Source of the DNA: Lysobacter luteus
GTDB taxonomy: Bacteria; Pseudomonadota; Gammaproteobacteria; Xanthomonadales; Xanthomonadaceae
Assembly: GCF_907164845.1 (NCBI RefSeq)
Contig: NZ_OU015430.1
Location: 672,001 to 736,000, forward strand
DNA length: 64,000 nt
Direction: 5' to 3'
The notes under the pieces were generated by a model. The model did not search any database and was not told the DNA's origin. It worked only from the letters and a program-made list of their open reading frames with translations. The position numbers and the translations under genes are program-made. Shown one piece after another: positions 27,411 through 35,399 of this stretch (the first letter of the stretch is position 1; each line of letters opens with the position of its first letter).

Positions 27411-29441
27411 TCAGGCGGCCGACGGGAGGGGATTGGACTGCGCCAGTCCGCCGGCGTCGACGATCAGCGCGACCCGGCCGTCGCCGAGGATGGTCGCGCC
27501 CGACACACCGGCGATGCGGCGGTAGTTGGCCTCGATGTTCTTGACCACCACTTGCTGCTGGCCGAGCAGCTCGTCGACCTCCAGCGCCAGCTTGCGGCCG
27601 TCGCTTTCCACCACCACCGCGATCGGCGCCGGGGTCGCGGCGTTGGCGGCGGCGCCAGCGCCAGCCGGGTGGGGCAGGCGGTACTGCTCGCGCAGGTTGA
27701 CGAGAGGCAGGTAGTCCTCGCGCACCTTCAGCACGCGGGTGTCATTGGCGATCGTGCGGATCTCGCCCGGGCCGGGCTGCAGCGATTCGATCACCATGTT
27801 CAGTGGCAGGATGAAGACCTCGTCGCCGACCGCCACCGACATGCCGTCGAGGATCGCCAGCGTCAGCGGCAGGCGGATCGACACGGTGGTGCCGACGCCC
27901 TTCTCGCTGCGGATCTCGACCTGGCCACCGAGCGCGACGATGTTGCTCTTGACCACGTCCATGCCGACGCCGCGGCCCGACAGGTCGGTCAACGCGTCGG
28001 CGGTGGAGAAGCCGGGGTGGAACACCAGGTCCCAGACCTGGGCGTCGGTGGGGTCGGCCGGCACCGGCAGGTTGCGCTCGGCCGCCTTGCGCAGGATGCG
28101 CTCGCGATCCAGGCCCTTACCGTCGTCGCCGACCTCGATGATGATGTGCCCGCCCTGGTGGGCCGCGCTCATGCTGATGGTGCCGGTCTCGTCCTTGCCC
28201 GCGGCGACGCGTTCGGCCGGCATTTCCAGGCCGTGGTCGATCGCGTTGCGCATCAGGTGCACCAGCGGGTCGACGATCTTCTCGATCACGCCCTTGTCCA
28301 GCTCGGTCGCCTCGCCCCTCGTCTTCAGCCTTACCTTCTTGTCGAGCCGGGTTGCGAGGTCGCGCACCATACGCGGGAACCGGCTGAAGGCGAACTCCAC
28401 CGGCAGCATGCGCACGCCCATGATCGCTTCCTGCAGGTCGCGGGTGTTGCGGTCCAGCTGCTCCAGGCCGCCCAGCAGCGCTTCATGTGTGTTCGGGTCC
28501 AGCCCACTGGACTGCTGGCGCAGCATTGCCTGGGTGATCACGAGTTCGCCGACCAGGTTGATCAGGGCGTCGACCTTGGCGACGGCCACGCGGATCGAGG
28601 TCTCGGCGTCGCTGGCGCGGCGCGCGGGCACGTCCGCGGCGTCCGCGCCGAGGGCGGGCGCGGTAGCCGCGGCCGCATCGTCGGCATCCGGTGCAGCAGC
28701 GGCCGCCTCCGGCTGGACCGCGTCGATGGTCAGCTCGCACTGGTCCTCGACCCAGGCGAACGCCTCGTCGATCGCACCGCGGGCGACGCTGCCGGGCAGC
28801 ATGAGGTCCCACGCCAGGTGGGCCTCGAACGGGTCGAGTTCGGAAAACGGTGGCAGGCGGTCGTCCAGGCAGGTCGCGCCGAGCTCTCCGAGGCTTTCGA
28901 GCTCGCGCAGGATCCGCAGCGGGTCGTTGCCGCTCATGAACAGCGACGGCTCCGGGCGGAAGCCGATGCGCCAGTGGTCCGGGCCGCCGGCCGTCATTGA
29001 TGCGTCGGAACCGCCCGCGGCGCCGTCCACCGTTTCCGGCGACGCGCCGGCGAGGATCCGGTCCAGCCCGGCGCGCGCATGCGCGAGGGCCGCGTGGTCG
29101 ATCGCGCCGTCACCGTCGCCGTCGCCCTGTTCGGCGGCGGCGAGCAGGCCACGCAGCACGTCGACCGCTTCCAGAAGCACGCCCACGGCGCTGCCGTCCA
29201 GCACGCGCTGGCCGCTGCGGGCCTGGTCGAGCAGGGTTTCCAGCAGGTGGGTCAGGTCGGTGACCCGGCCAAAGCCGAACGTCGCCGCGCCACCCTTGAT
29301 CGAGTGCGCGGCGCGGAAGATGACGTTGACGACGTCGGCGCTGGCGCCACCGGCCTCCAGTCCCAGCAGGCCGGACTCCATCGCGTCGAGGCCTTCGCGG
29401 CTCTCCTCGAAGAACGCGGCGTGGAACTGGGTGATGTCCAT
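27411..29441 (-). CDS. cheA: Chemotaxis histidine kinase CheA (second copy, with CheY of 29456)
   Basis: A 676-residue kinase that phosphorylates CheY and CheB in response to receptor state. The Hpt domain carries the phospho-His at 46 in FRAAHSIKGGAATFG. A P2-like regulator-binding domain occupies about 155-250 (HWRIGFRPEPSLF). After an Ala-rich linker, the dimerisation domain, the ATPase (LVHLMRNAIDHGLE, DDGKGLDRERI, LSGRGVGMDVVKSN) and the C-terminal CheW-like domain follow. All catalytic motifs are present. It is distinct from the other CheA at 33404-35212, which lacks a P2 domain. Its immediate neighbours are a dedicated CheY and a STAS protein upstream and CheW downstream. Confidence 0.95.
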   Translation of the reverse strand: MDITQFHAAFFEESREGLDAMESGLLGLEAGGASADVVNVIFRAAHSIKGGAATFGFGRVTDLTHLLETLLDQARSGQRVLDGSAVGVLLEAVDVLRGLLAAAEQGDGDGDGAIDHAALAHARAGLDRILAGASPETVDGAAGGSDASMTAGGPDHWRIGFRPEPSLFMSGNDPLRILRELESLGELGATCLDDRLPPFSELDPFEAHLAWDLMLPGSVARGAIDEAFAWVEDQCELTIDAVQPEAAAAAPDADDAAAATAPALGADAADVPARRASDAETSIRVAVAKVDALINLVGELVITQAMLRQQSSGLDPNTHEALLGGLEQLDRNTRDLQEAIMGVRMLPVEFAFSRFPRMVRDLATRLDKKVRLKTRGEATELDKGVIEKIVDPLVHLMRNAIDHGLEMPAERVAAGKDETGTISMSAAHQGGHIIIEVGDDGKGLDRERILRKAAERNLPVPADPTDAQVWDLVFHPGFSTADALTDLSGRGVGMDVVKSNIVALGGQVEIRSEKGVGTTVSIRLPLTLAILDGMSVAVGDEVFILPLNMVIESLQPGPGEIRTIANDTRVLKVREDYLPLVNLREQYRLPHPAGAGAAANAATPAPIAVVVESDGRKLALEVDELLGQQQVVVKNIEANYRRIAGVSGATILGDGRVALIVDAGGLAQSNPLPSAA

Positions 29442-29455
29442 GGCGCCGGGCTCCC

Positions 29456-29821
29456 TCAGCCCAGGACCTTGCGGACCGTGGCGAGCAGCTGGTCGGGGTC
29501 GAACGGCTTGACCAGCCAGCCGGTTGCGCCCGCGGCCTTGCCTTCCATCTTCTTGTCGCCGCCGGACTCGGTGGTGAGCATCAGCAGCGGCGTGAACTTG
29601 TAGTTGGGCAGCTGGCGCAGCTGGCGGATGAGCTCGATTCCGTCCATCCGCGGCATGTTGACGTCGGTGACGACCGCGTCGAACGACGCGGTGCGGGCGA
29701 TGTCGAGCGCGGCCTGGCCGTCTTCGGCCTCGCGCACGTTGAAGCCGCCCGATGACAGTGCGAACGCGACCATCTGCCGCATGGAGGTGGAGTCGTCGAC
29801 GATCAGTAGGTTGGCGCTCAC
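29456..29821 (-). CDS. cheY: CheY-like response regulator partner of the second CheA
   Basis: A 121-residue single receiver domain with the acidic pocket VDD (9-10), phospho-Asp 53 in VVTDVNMPRMDG, Thr in MLTTES and Lys in LVKPFDP. It lies 14 bp upstream of the second cheA and overlaps the STAS gene by 4 bp (ATGA), so it is most likely phosphorylated by that kinase. Whether its output is the flagellar switch or another target cannot be told. The CheY next to cheZ (36023-36415) is the closer match to classical CheY. Confidence 0.9.
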   Translation of the reverse strand: MSANLLIVDDSTSMRQMVAFALSSGGFNVREAEDGQAALDIARTASFDAVVTDVNMPRMDGIELIRQLRQLPNYKFTPLLMLTTESGGDKKMEGKAAGATGWLVKPFDPDQLLATVRKVLG

Positions 29822-30108
29822 GCGGGGTCTCCGGAGGGTGTATCTACGCCGAGGCTGGCGGCGAGCGCGAGCGAACGCGCGGCGTCGGCCAGGGTCGGCG
29901 AGGCGAGGGTGACGATGGTGCTGCGGCCCGCCGCGGCGCGGTCGCGCACGAAGGCGTGCAGCAGCTGCAGCCCGGCCGCGTGCACGCGCCGTACCTGGTC
30001 GCCGGCCAGCTGCACCGGCGCGTCGTCCTCGAGGTGCGGCAGCAGCGTGGCCTGCAGTTCGGCGACGTGCTCGATGCCGAGGTCGGGTTGCAGCGACAGT
30101 TGGGTCAT
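29818..30108 (-). CDS. STAS-domain protein (anti-sigma antagonist-like) of the chemotaxis operon
   Basis: A 96-residue single STAS domain, the fold of SpoIIAA-like antagonists. The conserved helix start that usually reads D-S/T-x-G-L is VHAAGLQLLHAF here, so the phosphorylatable Ser/Thr is replaced by Ala. It may therefore bind partners without phospho-control. It is the first gene of the STAS-cheY-cheA-cheW operon, has a sigma-28 type promoter, and overlaps cheY by 4 bp. STAS proteins accompany some alternative chemosensory systems, but their role there is poorly defined. Confidence 0.8.
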   Translation of the reverse strand: MTQLSLQPDLGIEHVAELQATLLPHLEDDAPVQLAGDQVRRVHAAGLQLLHAFVRDRAAAGRSTIVTLASPTLADAARSLALAASLGVDTPSGDPA

Positions 30109-30143
30109 GGTGGCGGGCGTCGGGCGGCGGGATGTCGTGAGGA

Positions 30144-30170
30144 TTAACGGCGGTGTTGTGGCGGACTTGA
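30144..30170 (-). promoter_or_regulatory. Sigma-28 type promoter for STAS-cheY-cheA-cheW
   Basis: Minus strand TCAAGTCC (30170-30163), an 11-bp spacer, GCCGTTAA (30151-30144), located in the gap between the ParP-like gene and the STAS gene. The -10 half matches 7 of 8. Confidence 0.65.
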
Positions 30171-30193
30171 GGGGAACGCCCCGTTCGGGCGGC

Positions 30194-30865
30194 TTACGCG
30201 AACAGCGCGTTCGCATCCAGCAGCACGACCGGACTGCGGCCGATCCGGGCGATCCCGAGGATCGCGCCGGCATCGCTGCCCGACAGCGGCGGCTCGATGT
30301 GCTCGCGCGCCAGCGTGGCAACGTCCTCGACCGCGGTCACCAGTACGCCGATCAGCTCGTCGTCGCGTTCGACAACGACGATGCGCGACTGCTCGCTTTC
30401 GACCACGTCGGCGCTGCCGAGCCAGCGGCCCAGGTCGAACACCGGGACGATGCGCCCGCGCAGGTTCATCACGCCGAGCACGGCCGGCGGGGCGTTGCGC
30501 ATCGCGACGATCGGTGCCACGCGGACCACCTCCTGCACGCGGAGCAGTTCGAATGCGTAGTGGTCACGGCCGATGCCCAGGCGCAGCCAGCGGCCGGAAC
30601 CCGAAGGTCGCGCCAGCCGGTGGGGTACCGTGGCGGACGCATCGGGCGAGGTGTGCCGCGGCATGTCTGCCGGGGCCTGTCGCGCGGCGGACGCAGGTGG
30701 GGGCTGCTCTGCAACGACGGGCGCGGCGACCACTGCGGGCCCGGGCGCGGGGTGTGCCGCAGCCGGCGCGGTCATCGCGATGCCGGGCATCGCAGGCAGG
30801 GCCGCGACATCGGCGACGTCGCACAGCAACTCGTCCAGGTAGGCATCGACCGCCAGGGTGGTCAT
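30194..30865 (-). CDS. parP: CheW-domain array protein, ParP-like
   Basis: A 223-residue protein with a short conserved N-terminal helix (VDAYLDELLCDVAD), an Ala/Pro-rich disordered stretch (about 25-85) and a C-terminal CheW-like domain (RWLRLGIGRDHYAFELLRVQEVVRV, NLRGRIVPVFDLGRWL). This is the layout of ParP, whose CheW-like domain joins the chemoreceptor array while its N-terminal part binds ParC to hold arrays at the cell pole. It follows the parC-like gene with a 4-bp overlap, the same order as in Vibrio and Pseudomonas. The name rests on layout and context. Confidence 0.8.
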   Translation of the reverse strand: MTTLAVDAYLDELLCDVADVAALPAMPGIAMTAPAAAHPAPGPAVVAAPVVAEQPPPASAARQAPADMPRHTSPDASATVPHRLARPSGSGRWLRLGIGRDHYAFELLRVQEVVRVAPIVAMRNAPPAVLGVMNLRGRIVPVFDLGRWLGSADVVESEQSRIVVVERDDELIGVLVTAVEDVATLAREHIEPPLSGSDAGAILGIARIGRSPVVLLDANALFA

Positions 30866-31635
30866 GCGGCCTCCTGCTGCCGCGGCATCGCGGCAAGCAG
30901 CCAGTTGAGTGCGGAGCGGTAGGCGTCGGCGCCGCGCCCGGTGGGCAGCTCGGCCGCGGTCAGCGTGGCGGGGTCGCGCAGCCGAGTGTCCATCGGGATC
31001 GCCTTCGGCCAGACCCGGCCCTCGTACAGCTCGTGCAGCCGGTCCAGGCTCTGCACGCCCGAACGGGTACGGCGGTCATACAGCGTCGGCAGCACGTGCC
31101 GCGGCAACGGCCGCCGGCGCGAGCGCTCGACCATGTCGGCGGTGCGCAGCATGTCGGCCAGGCCGTGCAGGGCGAGCGGATCGGTCTGGGTCGGCACCAC
31201 CAGCCGGTCCGCCGCCGCCAGGGCATTGACCATCAACAGGCCCAGCGTGGGCGGGCAGTCGAGCACGGCGTAGTCGAAGTTGGCGCGGGCGGCATGCAGC
31301 GCGCGGCCGATCGACAGGCCGAGCCCGGCCTGGGTCGCGCCCCGGCGCTCCAGCGTCGCCAGCGCCGGCTGCGCGGCGACCAGCAACAGGTTGTCGATGG
31401 CGGTGCCGCGTGCGAGCGAGCGCAGCTCGGCGGCGCCACCCGTGTTGAACAGGTCGTGGCTACCCGCCGGCGGCGGGTCGGTCGGCACCGCGAACGCGCG
31501 GGTCAGCGAGGCATGCGGGTCGAGGTCGATCAGCACCACGCGGGCGCCATCGGCGGCGAGGCCGCGCGCCAGGCATAGCGAGGTGGTGGTCTTGCCGACG
31601 CCGCCTTTCTGGTTGGCGATGGCCCAGGTCTGCAT
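30862..31635 (-). CDS. parC: ParA-family ATPase, ParC-like chemotaxis array positioner
   Basis: A 257-residue Walker-type ATPase with the deviant Walker A motif NQKGGVGKTTTSLCLA at residues 8-23, Walker A' VVLIDLDPHASLTRA and Walker B FDYAVLDCPP. ParA relatives within chemotaxis operons (ParC in Vibrio, PpfA-like in others) localise receptor arrays. Here it lies directly after motD and before the ParP-like gene, matching the motC-motD-parC-parP order of polar flagellates. The ATG at 31635 is chosen because MQTWAIANQ opens the fold. No ParB-like partner is seen, which is normal for this group. Confidence 0.88.
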   Translation of the reverse strand: MQTWAIANQKGGVGKTTTSLCLARGLAADGARVVLIDLDPHASLTRAFAVPTDPPPAGSHDLFNTGGAAELRSLARGTAIDNLLLVAAQPALATLERRGATQAGLGLSIGRALHAARANFDYAVLDCPPTLGLLMVNALAAADRLVVPTQTDPLALHGLADMLRTADMVERSRRRPLPRHVLPTLYDRRTRSGVQSLDRLHELYEGRVWPKAIPMDTRLRDPATLTAAELPTGRGADAYRSALNWLLAAMPRQQEAA

Positions 31636-31636
31636 G

Positions 31637-32605
31637 TCAGGGGGCTCCCAGGGCGCTGCCGCCGGCCGCGGCGTCGGGCAGCGGGAAAAGCGGTTGCACG
31701 TCGCTGGCATCGGCCATCACCGGCGGCATCCGCTCGGTGACGGCATCGGGGCCCTGCGGCGCGGCGAGGATCACCAGCAGCACGCGGCGGTTGGCGTTGC
31801 GACCCTCGGCGGTGGCGTTGTCGGCAACCGGCTGGTGCTCGCCGAAACCGACCACGGCCAGCCGCTCGGGGCCGACACCGGCGCCGATCAGCTCGTGCAC
31901 GACGCTGCCGGCGCGCGCTGCCGACAGCTCCCAGTTGGACGGGAACTGCACGGTGCGGATCGGCTGGTCGTCGGTATAGCCCTCCACGCGCACGGCGTTG
32001 GGCTCGTCGCGCAGCACGCCGGCCAGCCGGCGCACGGTTTCGGTTGCCACCGCGCTGGGTACCGCGACGCCGCTGGCGAACAGGATGTCGCTCTGGATCT
32101 CGACCTCCAGGAAGGTCTCGCTGCGACGCACCGTCACCAGCTTGCGGCGAACCAGGTCCGACAGCGCTTCCTGGATGCGCTTTCCGATCGACTGCAGCTG
32201 CTCGGCGCGCCGGCTCTGCGGTCCCTCGGCCGCCTGCATCGCGGCGGCCGTGGCGCGGGCCGTCTGCCCGAAGGTCGGCATGTCGAGCACCTGCAGCATG
32301 CGCGGCGAGTTGATCGGGGTCGCGGCCGATGGCCCGGCCTTGGAATCGGGCGTCTGCATCGACGGACGGTCGAACGAGGAACCGCGCAGCTGGGTCTGGC
32401 CAAGCTGGATCGGCGAGATGGTGCGCGGCGCGCCGCCAAAGGCCGACGACAGCGAATCGGCCAGCACGCGGTACTTGCCCTCGTTGAGCGAGGAGATCGC
32501 GTACATGACCACGAAGAAGGCCAACAGGAGCGTCATCAGGTCGGCGTACGGGATCGCCCAGGCCTCGTGGTTCTGGTGCTCCTCGTGGCGATGGCGGCGA
32601 CCCAT
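31637..32605 (-). CDS. motD: Flagellar stator protein MotD (MotB family)
   Basis: A 322-residue B-type stator subunit. A single N-terminal membrane helix (PYADLMTLLLAFFVVMYAIS) contains the proton-carrying Asp, followed by a plug/linker region and a C-terminal OmpA/peptidoglycan-binding domain (about 175-290: SDILFASGVAVPS, RVEGYTDDQPI, NWELSAARAGSVV, GFGEHQP). It anchors the stator to peptidoglycan. It is paired with motC 10 bp upstream, and the pair precedes parC/parP, the position of MotCD in Pseudomonas. No MotAB pair is visible in the window. Confidence 0.92.
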   Translation of the reverse strand: MGRRHRHEEHQNHEAWAIPYADLMTLLLAFFVVMYAISSLNEGKYRVLADSLSSAFGGAPRTISPIQLGQTQLRGSSFDRPSMQTPDSKAGPSAATPINSPRMLQVLDMPTFGQTARATAAAMQAAEGPQSRRAEQLQSIGKRIQEALSDLVRRKLVTVRRSETFLEVEIQSDILFASGVAVPSAVATETVRRLAGVLRDEPNAVRVEGYTDDQPIRTVQFPSNWELSAARAGSVVHELIGAGVGPERLAVVGFGEHQPVADNATAEGRNANRRVLLVILAAPQGPDAVTERMPPVMADASDVQPLFPLPDAAAGGSALGAP

Positions 32606-32615
32606 GCGCGGCGCC

Positions 32616-33356
32616 TCAGTGGACGAAGCCGTTGAGCCGCGCCTCGATGTTGCGCGGGTTCTCGCCCTGGGCGATCGCGATCAGCCCCTCGACGATCATC
32701 TCGCGCTCCTGCGCCTGGTGGCCGATCAGGCCCTTGAGCTTGCTCGCGATCGGCAGCAGCGCCAGGTTGGCCAGGCCGATGCCGTAGATCGTCGCGGTGA
32801 ACGCGGCGGCGATGCCGTGGCCGAGCTGGCTCGGGTCGGCGAGGTTCTTCATGACCGCCATCAGGCCCAGCACCGCGCCGATGATGCCCAGCGTCGGCGC
32901 GTAGATGCCCATCCCCTCGAACACCTTGGCGGCGGCGACGTCGCGGTCGGACTGGCCGTGCAGCTCGATCTCCAGCATCTGCCGGATCGCCTCGGGCTCG
33001 ACGCCGTCGACCACCATCTGCAGGCCCTTGCGCAGGAACGGATCCTCCAGCGCCTGCACCTCCGCCTCCAGCCCGAGCAGGCCCTGGCGGCGGGCGGTGC
33101 CGCTCCACTCGACGATGCGCGAGATGATCGCGGTGCGGTCCTGCATCGGCGGCTGGAATACCCAGCGCACGATGCGCAGGGCACGCTTGAAGGTGTCCAT
33201 CGGCGTCTGCACCAGGATCGCCGCGATGGTGCCGAGCACCACGATCACGAAGGCCGCCGGCGACCAGAGGCCGGACAGCCCCGCGCCCTTGAGCACGCTG
33301 CCGCCCAGCAGGGCGCCAATCGCCAGTACGGTGCCGATGATGCTGAGCCTGTCCAT
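32616..33356 (-). CDS. motC: Flagellar stator protein MotC (MotA family)
   Basis: A 246-residue A-type stator subunit with four membrane helices: two near the N-terminus (MDRLSIIGTVLAIGALLGGSVLKG; SPAAFVIVVLGTIAAILVQ) and two near 150-205 (APTLGIIGAVLGLMAVM; AAFTATIYGIGLANLALLP). The cytoplasmic loop between them (about 60-145) contacts FliG. It lies 10 bp ahead of motD. The ATG at 33356 gives the family N-terminus; a sigma-28 type promoter is placed 9-35 bp upstream. MotC rather than MotA is chosen from gene order. Confidence 0.92.
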   Translation of the reverse strand: MDRLSIIGTVLAIGALLGGSVLKGAGLSGLWSPAAFVIVVLGTIAAILVQTPMDTFKRALRIVRWVFQPPMQDRTAIISRIVEWSGTARRQGLLGLEAEVQALEDPFLRKGLQMVVDGVEPEAIRQMLEIELHGQSDRDVAAAKVFEGMGIYAPTLGIIGAVLGLMAVMKNLADPSQLGHGIAAAFTATIYGIGLANLALLPIASKLKGLIGHQAQEREMIVEGLIAIAQGENPRNIEARLNGFVH

Positions 33357-33364
33357 TGTCCGCG

Positions 33365-33391
33365 TTATCGGTTCGTGGGCCGGATTCTTGA
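33365..33391 (-). promoter_or_regulatory. Sigma-28 type promoter for motC-motD-parC-parP
   Basis: Minus strand TCAAGAAT (33391-33384), an 11-bp spacer, ACCGATAA (33372-33365), in the 47-bp gap between cheA and motC. If active it gives the stator genes FliA control independent of the upstream cheYZA genes. The -10 is only 9 bp before the ATG, so the message would be nearly leaderless, which lowers confidence. Confidence 0.5.
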
Positions 33392-33403
33392 GGTCGCCAT
33401 CGC

Positions 33404-35212
33404 TCAGCGACCCCCGCGCACGCCGGTGCGGTACAGCGCGTCGACGTCGAGGATCAGCGCCATGCGGCCGTCGCCGATCAGGCTGGCGCCGGCGTAGCCG
33501 GCCAGCCCGCGCAGCGTCCGAGGCAAGGCCTTGATCACCACTTCCTCGCGCCCGCGCACGCTGTCGACCGACAGGCAGAATCGCTGCTCGCCGGACTGCA
33601 GCACCACGGCGGTGGAGTCGGCCAACGTCGTCTCGGGTACGCCGAGCCACCGCCGCAGCGACAGCAGTGGCACCGGCTGCTCGCGCAGGTCCAGCACGGT
33701 CTGGCCGTCGACCTGCATCGCCGCGCCGCGCTCGTGCGACAGCACTTCGACCACGCGCACCAGCGGCAGCGCGTAGACGTCGCCGGCCAGTTCGACCAGC
33801 AGGGTCGGCAGGATCGCCAGCGTCAGCGGGACGCGGATCTGGAAGCGGCTGCCGCGACCGGGTTCGGACTGGATCTGCACCTCGCCCGACAGTTCGCGGA
33901 TCTTCGACTGCACCACGTCCATGCCGACGCCGCGCCCTGACAGGTCGCTGACCTCCGCGCGGGTGGAGAAGCCGGCCATGAAGACCAGCTGCAGGCACTC
34001 GTCGGGAGTGAGCCGTGCCGCGGCCTCGGGTTCTATCAGGCCCTTGCGCACGGCGCTGTCGCGGATCCGGTCGGGGTCGATGCCCGCACCGTCGTCGCGC
34101 ACCTCGATGGCGACGTGGTCGCCTTCCTGCTGCGCGCTCAGCACCACCTGGCCCTGCGCGGGCTTGCCGGCGGCCAGGCGGTCGTCGGGGCTTTCGATGC
34201 CGTGGTCTATCGCGTTACGGACCAGGTGCACCAGCGGGTCCGACAAGGCCTCGACGAGGTTGCGGTCCAGCTCGGTCTCCGCGCCGATGACCTCCAGCTC
34301 GACCTTCTTCTGCAACTGGCGGGCGACGTCGCGTGCGAGCTTGGGGAACCGCGAGAACACGCGGCCGACCGGCTGCATGCGCGCCATCATCACCGCCGAC
34401 TGCAGCCGCGAGGTGGCCGCGTCCAGCGTGGTCACCGCGCGGTCGAGTTCGTCGTCGCGCAGGCGCGGGCGGATCGTCTTGAGCCGGTTGCGCGCGAGCA
34501 CGAGCTCGCCGACCAGGTTGACCATCGCGTCCAGCCGGCGCACGTCCACGCGGACCGTCGGGTCTTCCTGGTGCGCGGCGGCGGCGGGCTTGCGCGGCGC
34601 GGCGGGTGCAGCGGGTGCCGGTAGTGGCACCGCCGGTGGGCTGCCCGCGGTCGGGGAATCGGATACGGCCGACGTCCCCGGCGCGCCATCAGCCTGGATG
34701 CCGGGAATGCCGCCGTTGCCGTGCAGGCTGTCCAGCAGCGCTTCGAAGTCGAGATCGTCGATGTCGTCACCGCCGGCAGCCGGGCCGCTGGCGTCCGCCT
34801 GTGCCGTCGCGGTCGCCGATGCACCGGCACGCAGGGCGTCGAGCAGGCCCTGCGGCGCCGGCATCAGCACTTCGCCGGCGGCGACGCAATCGAGCAGGTC
34901 CACCAGCAGGTCGAGCGACTGCTGGGCACCGTCGAAGGCCTCGGCGTCGAGCGGCACCTCGCCGCTGCGGGCGGCATTGAGGCGGTCCTCGACCGCATGG
35001 CAGATCGCCACCATCGGCGGGAAGTCGAGGAAGCCGGCACCGCCCTTGATGGTGTGGAAGCCGCGGAACACCGCATTGAGGCATTCGCGGTCGGCCGGGC
35101 TGCGCTCCAGCGCGACCATCTGCTCGCCCAGCTGGTCGAGGATCTCGCGCGCCTCGATCAGGAAGTCCGCGCAGATATCGTTGCCGGTGTCGTCTTCAAA
35201 TGCAGCATTCAT
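33404..35212 (-). CDS. cheA: Chemotaxis histidine kinase CheA (flagellar system, with CheY-CheZ)
   Basis: A 602-residue kinase. The Hpt domain has the phospho-His at 53 in FRGFHTIKGGAGF. There is no recognisable P2 domain. The linker instead holds DDLDFEALLDSLHG (about 152-165), which resembles the CheY-binding tail of CheZ. The dimerisation domain (MVNLVGELVLARNRL), the ATPase (LVHLVRNAIDHGIE, DDGAGIDPDRI, LSGRGVGMDVVQSK) and the CheW-like domain are intact. It is encoded in the order cheY-cheZ-cheA-motC, as for the main flagellar kinase of pseudomonads and xanthomonads. A REP-like pair separates it from cheZ. Confidence 0.95.
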   Translation of the reverse strand: MNAAFEDDTGNDICADFLIEAREILDQLGEQMVALERSPADRECLNAVFRGFHTIKGGAGFLDFPPMVAICHAVEDRLNAARSGEVPLDAEAFDGAQQSLDLLVDLLDCVAAGEVLMPAPQGLLDALRAGASATATAQADASGPAAGGDDIDDLDFEALLDSLHGNGGIPGIQADGAPGTSAVSDSPTAGSPPAVPLPAPAAPAAPRKPAAAAHQEDPTVRVDVRRLDAMVNLVGELVLARNRLKTIRPRLRDDELDRAVTTLDAATSRLQSAVMMARMQPVGRVFSRFPKLARDVARQLQKKVELEVIGAETELDRNLVEALSDPLVHLVRNAIDHGIESPDDRLAAGKPAQGQVVLSAQQEGDHVAIEVRDDGAGIDPDRIRDSAVRKGLIEPEAAARLTPDECLQLVFMAGFSTRAEVSDLSGRGVGMDVVQSKIRELSGEVQIQSEPGRGSRFQIRVPLTLAILPTLLVELAGDVYALPLVRVVEVLSHERGAAMQVDGQTVLDLREQPVPLLSLRRWLGVPETTLADSTAVVLQSGEQRFCLSVDSVRGREEVVIKALPRTLRGLAGYAGASLIGDGRMALILDVDALYRTGVRGGR

Positions 35213-35230
35213 GGCCTGCCCCCTGCCGCC

Positions 35231-35372
35231 GTAGGAGCGACGTCAGTCGCGAACCACTGACAACCGGATGGACGGCGCCAATCCAGGACGCGCACGATGG
35301 CCGCCCCCGCGATCGTCGCGGTGTCGCGGCGTACCTCAATGGTTCGCGGGTCGCGACTGACGTCGCTCCTAC
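35231..35372. repeat. REP-like palindromic repeat pair, copy 2, between cheZ and cheA
   Basis: GTAGGAGCGACGTCAGTCGC (35231-35250) faces its inverse copy (35351-35372). The pairing extends through GCGAACCA and TGGTTCGC. It lies inside the cheY-cheZ-cheA gene series and may affect relative expression of cheA. Confidence 0.85.
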
Positions 35373-35399
35373 AGGAATGGGTGCGGCGGCGCATGGGCG

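Noticed and set aside
30194-30865. CheW-domain protein as CheV
   Set aside because: CheV has a C-terminal receiver domain; this protein has none and the CheW domain is at the C-terminus.
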